Below, in pieces: positions 14,558 through 16,945 of a stretch of 16,945 nt of DNA. The position numbers and the translations under genes were made by a program. Under the pieces are notes generated by a model, which did no database searches, had not been told where the DNA came from, and saw nothing but the letters and a program-made list of their open reading frames with translations. Position 1 is the stretch's first letter; each line of letters begins with the position of its first letter. Source of the DNA: Luminiphilus sp. (GTDB taxonomy: Bacteria; Pseudomonadota; Gammaproteobacteria; Pseudomonadales; Halieaceae); assembly GCA_029251065.1 (NCBI GenBank), contig JAQXEB010000150.1, positions 1-16,945 on the forward strand, read 5' to 3'.

Positions 14558-16051
14558 ATGAGCAACCTCACGGTTAACGCTACCAAAGCATCGAATGTCG
14601 CCAAATCTAAAAACGAACTTGTCGTCGTCCCCCTATTTGCCGAAGAGCCGCTGACAGCGACTGGGGCACAAGTCAACGACGCCTTAAGCGGCGTCATTGA
14701 ACGTGCCATTGCCATTGGTGATGCAGAGGCTAAGCTGGGCAAAGCCACAGTAATGGTGGGCAGCGAGAGTATTTCGCGTGTCATGACCATTGGATGTGGC
14801 TCCCGATCAAGTTTTAATCAGAACGCTATGACCACGGTGACGAGTGCTGTAGCGCGTGCTCTCGCAGGATCTAAGGCCGCGTCGGCCGTATTTGTGGCCG
14901 ATACGATCGCCGATAATAAGGCGCAGCTGTCAACATTTTTAGAGTTTTTAAGCCGTGATGTTGCTCTGAGTTGCTATCACTACACCGCGACGCTTGGATC
15001 TCCAAAGCCCGGTCCAGCATTACGTAAACTGTCAGTGGCAACGGATACTCTGCTGAGCAGCGCAAAAGTAAAACACGCCCTCACCACGGGTCTTACCATT
15101 GGTAACGGCGCCAACTTGACGCGAGAACTGGTTAATTTGCCCGCAAACGTATGCACGCCGTCCTACCTTGCCAAAGAGGGTCGCGCGCTCGGACGTCGGT
15201 TTGAAAAAATATCGGTCAACATCTTGGACGAAAAAAAGATGGCCGATCTCGGCATGGGATCGCTGCTTTCCGTAGGTCATGGCAGCGACGAACCATCCAA
15301 ACTCATCGTCATGAAGTATTCAGGTGGCGCTGCGAAGGACGCACCCTACTGTCTTGTCGGTAAGGGCATCACCTTCGATACGGGCGGGATTTCGCTGAAG
15401 CCCTCAAAAGGTATGGAGTCCATGAAATTCGATATGGGCGGTGCCGGCTCAGTATTTGGTGTAATGCAAGCGGTTGCGTCTTTGGATCTGGACATTAACG
15501 TTATCGGTGTTGTCGCGGCGGCGGAGAATATGCCGAGTGGCTGTGCAACCAAACCCGGAGACGTGGTCACGTCGATGTCTGGAAAAACCATCGAGATTTT
15601 AAACACTGATGCGGAAGGCAGACTCGTCCTCTGCGATGCGCTGACTTACGTTGAGCGATTCGAACCCGCTGAGGTCGTCGACATCGCGACTCTGACGGGC
15701 GCGATTATCGTCGCATTGGGTTATGAGGCATCAGGGCTGTTCGCAAACGATGATGGTCTCGCACAGTCGCTCACCGAGGCAGGACTGGCCTCCGGTGACG
15801 AGGCCTGGCGACTGCCCATCAATAAACAGTACGATAAACAGCTCAACAGTAAGTACGCGGATATGCAGAACATTGGTACCGGTTCCGCAGGCAGTATTAC
15901 AGCGGCGTGTTTCCTGGCGCGGTTCACTGAAAAGTACAAGTGGGCACACCTTGATGTTGCTGGGACGGCGTTCCAAAGCATGCAAAAAGGGGCAACAGGA
16001 CGTCCGGTTCCATTGTTGGTCGAATACCTTCGTAAAAAATCGAGTCACTGA
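14558..16051 (+). CDS. pepA: Leucyl aminopeptidase PepA (M17 family)
   Basis: 497 residues. A two-metal (Mn/Zn) cytosolic aminopeptidase that releases N-terminal residues and degrades peptides; it forms hexamers. The M17 signature NTDAEGRL is at residues 349-356. Metal and catalytic residues K269, D274, D292, D351 and E353 all sit at a constant offset of 13 from E. coli PepA (K282, D287, D305, D364, E366), so the active site is complete. In E. coli PepA also binds DNA (Xer recombination, carAB control); whether that holds here is not visible. ATG 14558 has AAGGA 6-7 nt upstream. holC follows after 7 nt, and pepA-holC-valS is a conserved unit. Confidence 0.97.
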   Translation: MSNLTVNATKASNVAKSKNELVVVPLFAEEPLTATGAQVNDALSGVIERAIAIGDAEAKLGKATVMVGSESISRVMTIGCGSRSSFNQNAMTTVTSAVARALAGSKAASAVFVADTIADNKAQLSTFLEFLSRDVALSCYHYTATLGSPKPGPALRKLSVATDTLLSSAKVKHALTTGLTIGNGANLTRELVNLPANVCTPSYLAKEGRALGRRFEKISVNILDEKKMADLGMGSLLSVGHGSDEPSKLIVMKYSGGAAKDAPYCLVGKGITFDTGGISLKPSKGMESMKFDMGGAGSVFGVMQAVASLDLDINVIGVVAAAENMPSGCATKPGDVVTSMSGKTIEILNTDAEGRLVLCDALTYVERFEPAEVVDIATLTGAIIVALGYEASGLFANDDGLAQSLTEAGLASGDEAWRLPINKQYDKQLNSKYADMQNIGTGSAGSITAACFLARFTEKYKWAHLDVAGTAFQSMQKGATGRPVPLLVEYLRKKSSH

Positions 16052-16058
16052 TTCATCA

Positions 16059-16481
16059 ATGACGCGTGTCGATTTTTATGTGGTCAAATCCGCAGGCAGT
16101 GACGCCCGCTTGAGTGTTGCCGCACGACTTACTGAGAAAGCGCTGGGACGAGGCCACAAGATCTTCATCAACTGCGAGTCTGAGACGCAGCTGTTGGCCC
16201 TCAACACTTTTCTTTGGGATTTCAAGCCCTCGAGCTTCATTCCACATGCTCTGGCAGCGGAAGATGAAAACGAGCACGTCGTGCTTGGATTCAATCAGGT
16301 GCCCAGCACACACAACGACGTGCTGATCAATTTAGCGCTGGCGCCGCCTCGTTATTTTGCACGTTTTGAGCGAGTCGCCGAAGTGGTCACTCAAGATCCT
16401 AACTCCTTGGGCGCGTTGCGAGACGCATGGCGACACTACAGAGATAAAGGTTATCCGCTGAGTAAACACGAACTGCCATAA
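16059..16481 (+). CDS. holC: DNA polymerase III chi subunit HolC
   Basis: 140 residues from ATG 16059. Chi links the clamp loader (through psi, HolD) to single-strand binding protein at the replication fork. Matching family features are the N-terminal strand VDFYVV, the central GHKIFINCES, LWDFKPSSFIPHALA (compare LW...SFVPHNLA in E. coli), DVLINLA, and ARFERVAEVV. The open frame extends far upstream inside pepA, but 16059 is the first start that gives the family N-terminus and lies 7 nt after the pepA stop. Its ribosome site is weak, suggesting translation is helped by pepA. valS follows 46 nt later. Confidence 0.9.
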   Translation: MTRVDFYVVKSAGSDARLSVAARLTEKALGRGHKIFINCESETQLLALNTFLWDFKPSSFIPHALAAEDENEHVVLGFNQVPSTHNDVLINLALAPPRYFARFERVAEVVTQDPNSLGALRDAWRHYRDKGYPLSKHELP

Positions 16482-16497
16482 TCAGCGCTACACATGA

Positions 16498-16509
16498 GCC
16501 CCGAGGGGC
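16498..16509 (+). other. Small GC hairpin in the holC-valS gap
   Basis: GCCCC, GA, GGGGC forms a perfect 5-bp stem at 16498-16509. Its 3' arm carries the GAGGGG sequence that could serve as a ribosome site for an ATG at 16510. No T-run follows. It could affect valS translation or be incidental. Confidence 0.35.
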
Positions 16510-16527
16510 ATGAGGCTTATCGAGCTT

Positions 16528-16945
16528 ATGGACAAGACATTCTCCCCTTCAGACATCGAGTCGCGATGGTACGAACAGTGGGAGGCGAACAATTACTTCG
16601 CACCCAGTGACGCAGACGAGGCGTTCTGCATACCCATTCCGCCACCCAACGTGACCGGTACGCTGCACATGGGCCATGGATTTCAGCAGGCCATCATGGA
16701 TGCCCTGATTCGCTTCAACCGTATGAAAGGTCGCAGCACCCTGTGGCAAGTAGGGACTGATCACGCGGGCATTGCGACACAAATGCTCGTGGAGCGCCAG
16801 CTTGAGTCGAACGGCATTACACGCCACGATCTCGGTCGCGACGCATTCATTGATAAAGTCTGGGACTGGAAGGCGGAGTCCGGTGGCACGATTACGCAGC
16901 AACTGCGGCGTTTAGGCGCGTCTGCAGACTGGTCGCGCGAGCGCT
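16528..16945 (+). CDS. valS: Valyl-tRNA synthetase ValS, N-terminal part (cut off by the window edge)
   Basis: Class I aminoacyl-tRNA synthetase that charges tRNA-Val. The first 139 residues of about 950 are present. They start MDKTFSPSDIESRWYEQW, matching E. coli MEKTYNPQDIEQ. The ATP-binding HIGH motif appears as PPPNVTGTLHMGH (residues 38-50). It is followed by TLWQVGTDHAGIATQM, AFIDKVWDWKAESGGTIT and RRLGASADWSRER, all standard. ATG 16528 is preferred by homology; ATG 16510 is in frame and would add six residues. Distal member of the pepA-holC-valS unit. Confidence 0.97.
   Translation, partial: MDKTFSPSDIESRWYEQWEANNYFAPSDADEAFCIPIPPPNVTGTLHMGHGFQQAIMDALIRFNRMKGRSTLWQVGTDHAGIATQMLVERQLESNGITRHDLGRDAFIDKVWDWKAESGGTITQQLRRLGASADWSRER

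Noticed and set aside
15723..16058. Plus-strand open frame inside the pepA 3' end continuous with holC
   Set aside because: It is an out-of-frame reading of pepA; holC homology begins only at ATG 16059.

Overview
The window reads as core chromosome of a compact marine-type gammaproteobacterium. The gene neighbourhoods rpoE<>nadB, sdhE<>ygfZ and lptGF<>pepA-holC-valS are classic for that class. Protein similarity to E. coli and Pseudomonas versions is clear by eye throughout. The DUF1631 gene, the RDD gene beside lptG and the small intergenic gaps would suit a Halieaceae/OM60-like or related lineage, but that placement is inference. No rRNA, tRNA, CRISPR array, insertion sequence or prophage is visible, and no gene-free stretch exceeds about 180 bases.

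Region 1 (1-4142) holds envelope stress, NAD and repair genes. The 5' part of rpoE (minus) diverges from nadB (plus), and a good sigma-E autoregulatory promoter lies between them. sdhE (minus) meets nadB tail to tail and diverges from ygfZ (plus). ung (minus) meets ygfZ tail to tail. Three products relate to flavin or Fe-S enzymes: the flavoenzyme NadB, the FAD-attachment factor SdhE and the Fe-S repair factor YgfZ.

Region 2 (4143-7586) is one very large gene. It encodes a DUF1631 protein with a PilZ-like segment and a C-terminal EAL fold that has lost all the signature catalytic residues. This is the most interesting protein in the window.

Region 3 (7612-10014) looks like accessory or lineage-specific cargo: a RarD-type EamA transporter, a short Coq4-like protein with an intact HDxxHx11E motif, and an exported trypsin-like serine protease. 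The protease gene contains a perfect 10-bp inverted repeat just after its signal-peptide codons.

Region 4 (10008-12293): bolA and trhO (tRNA U34 hydroxylase) form a translationally coupled minus-strand pair. Diverging from them is a small protein that resembles the C-terminal domain of ribosomal protein L7/L12, followed by an RDD membrane protein.

Region 5 (12308-16945): lptF-lptG (LPS export permease, minus, overlapping) diverges from pepA-holC-valS (plus). valS runs off the right edge.

Packing is tight. Five convergent gene pairs are separated by 3, 3, 25, -7 and 14 nt, and I see no classical hairpin-plus-U terminators between them. Several genes start at GTG or TTG, and Shine-Dalgarno placement decides the start for ung, rarD and ygfZ.
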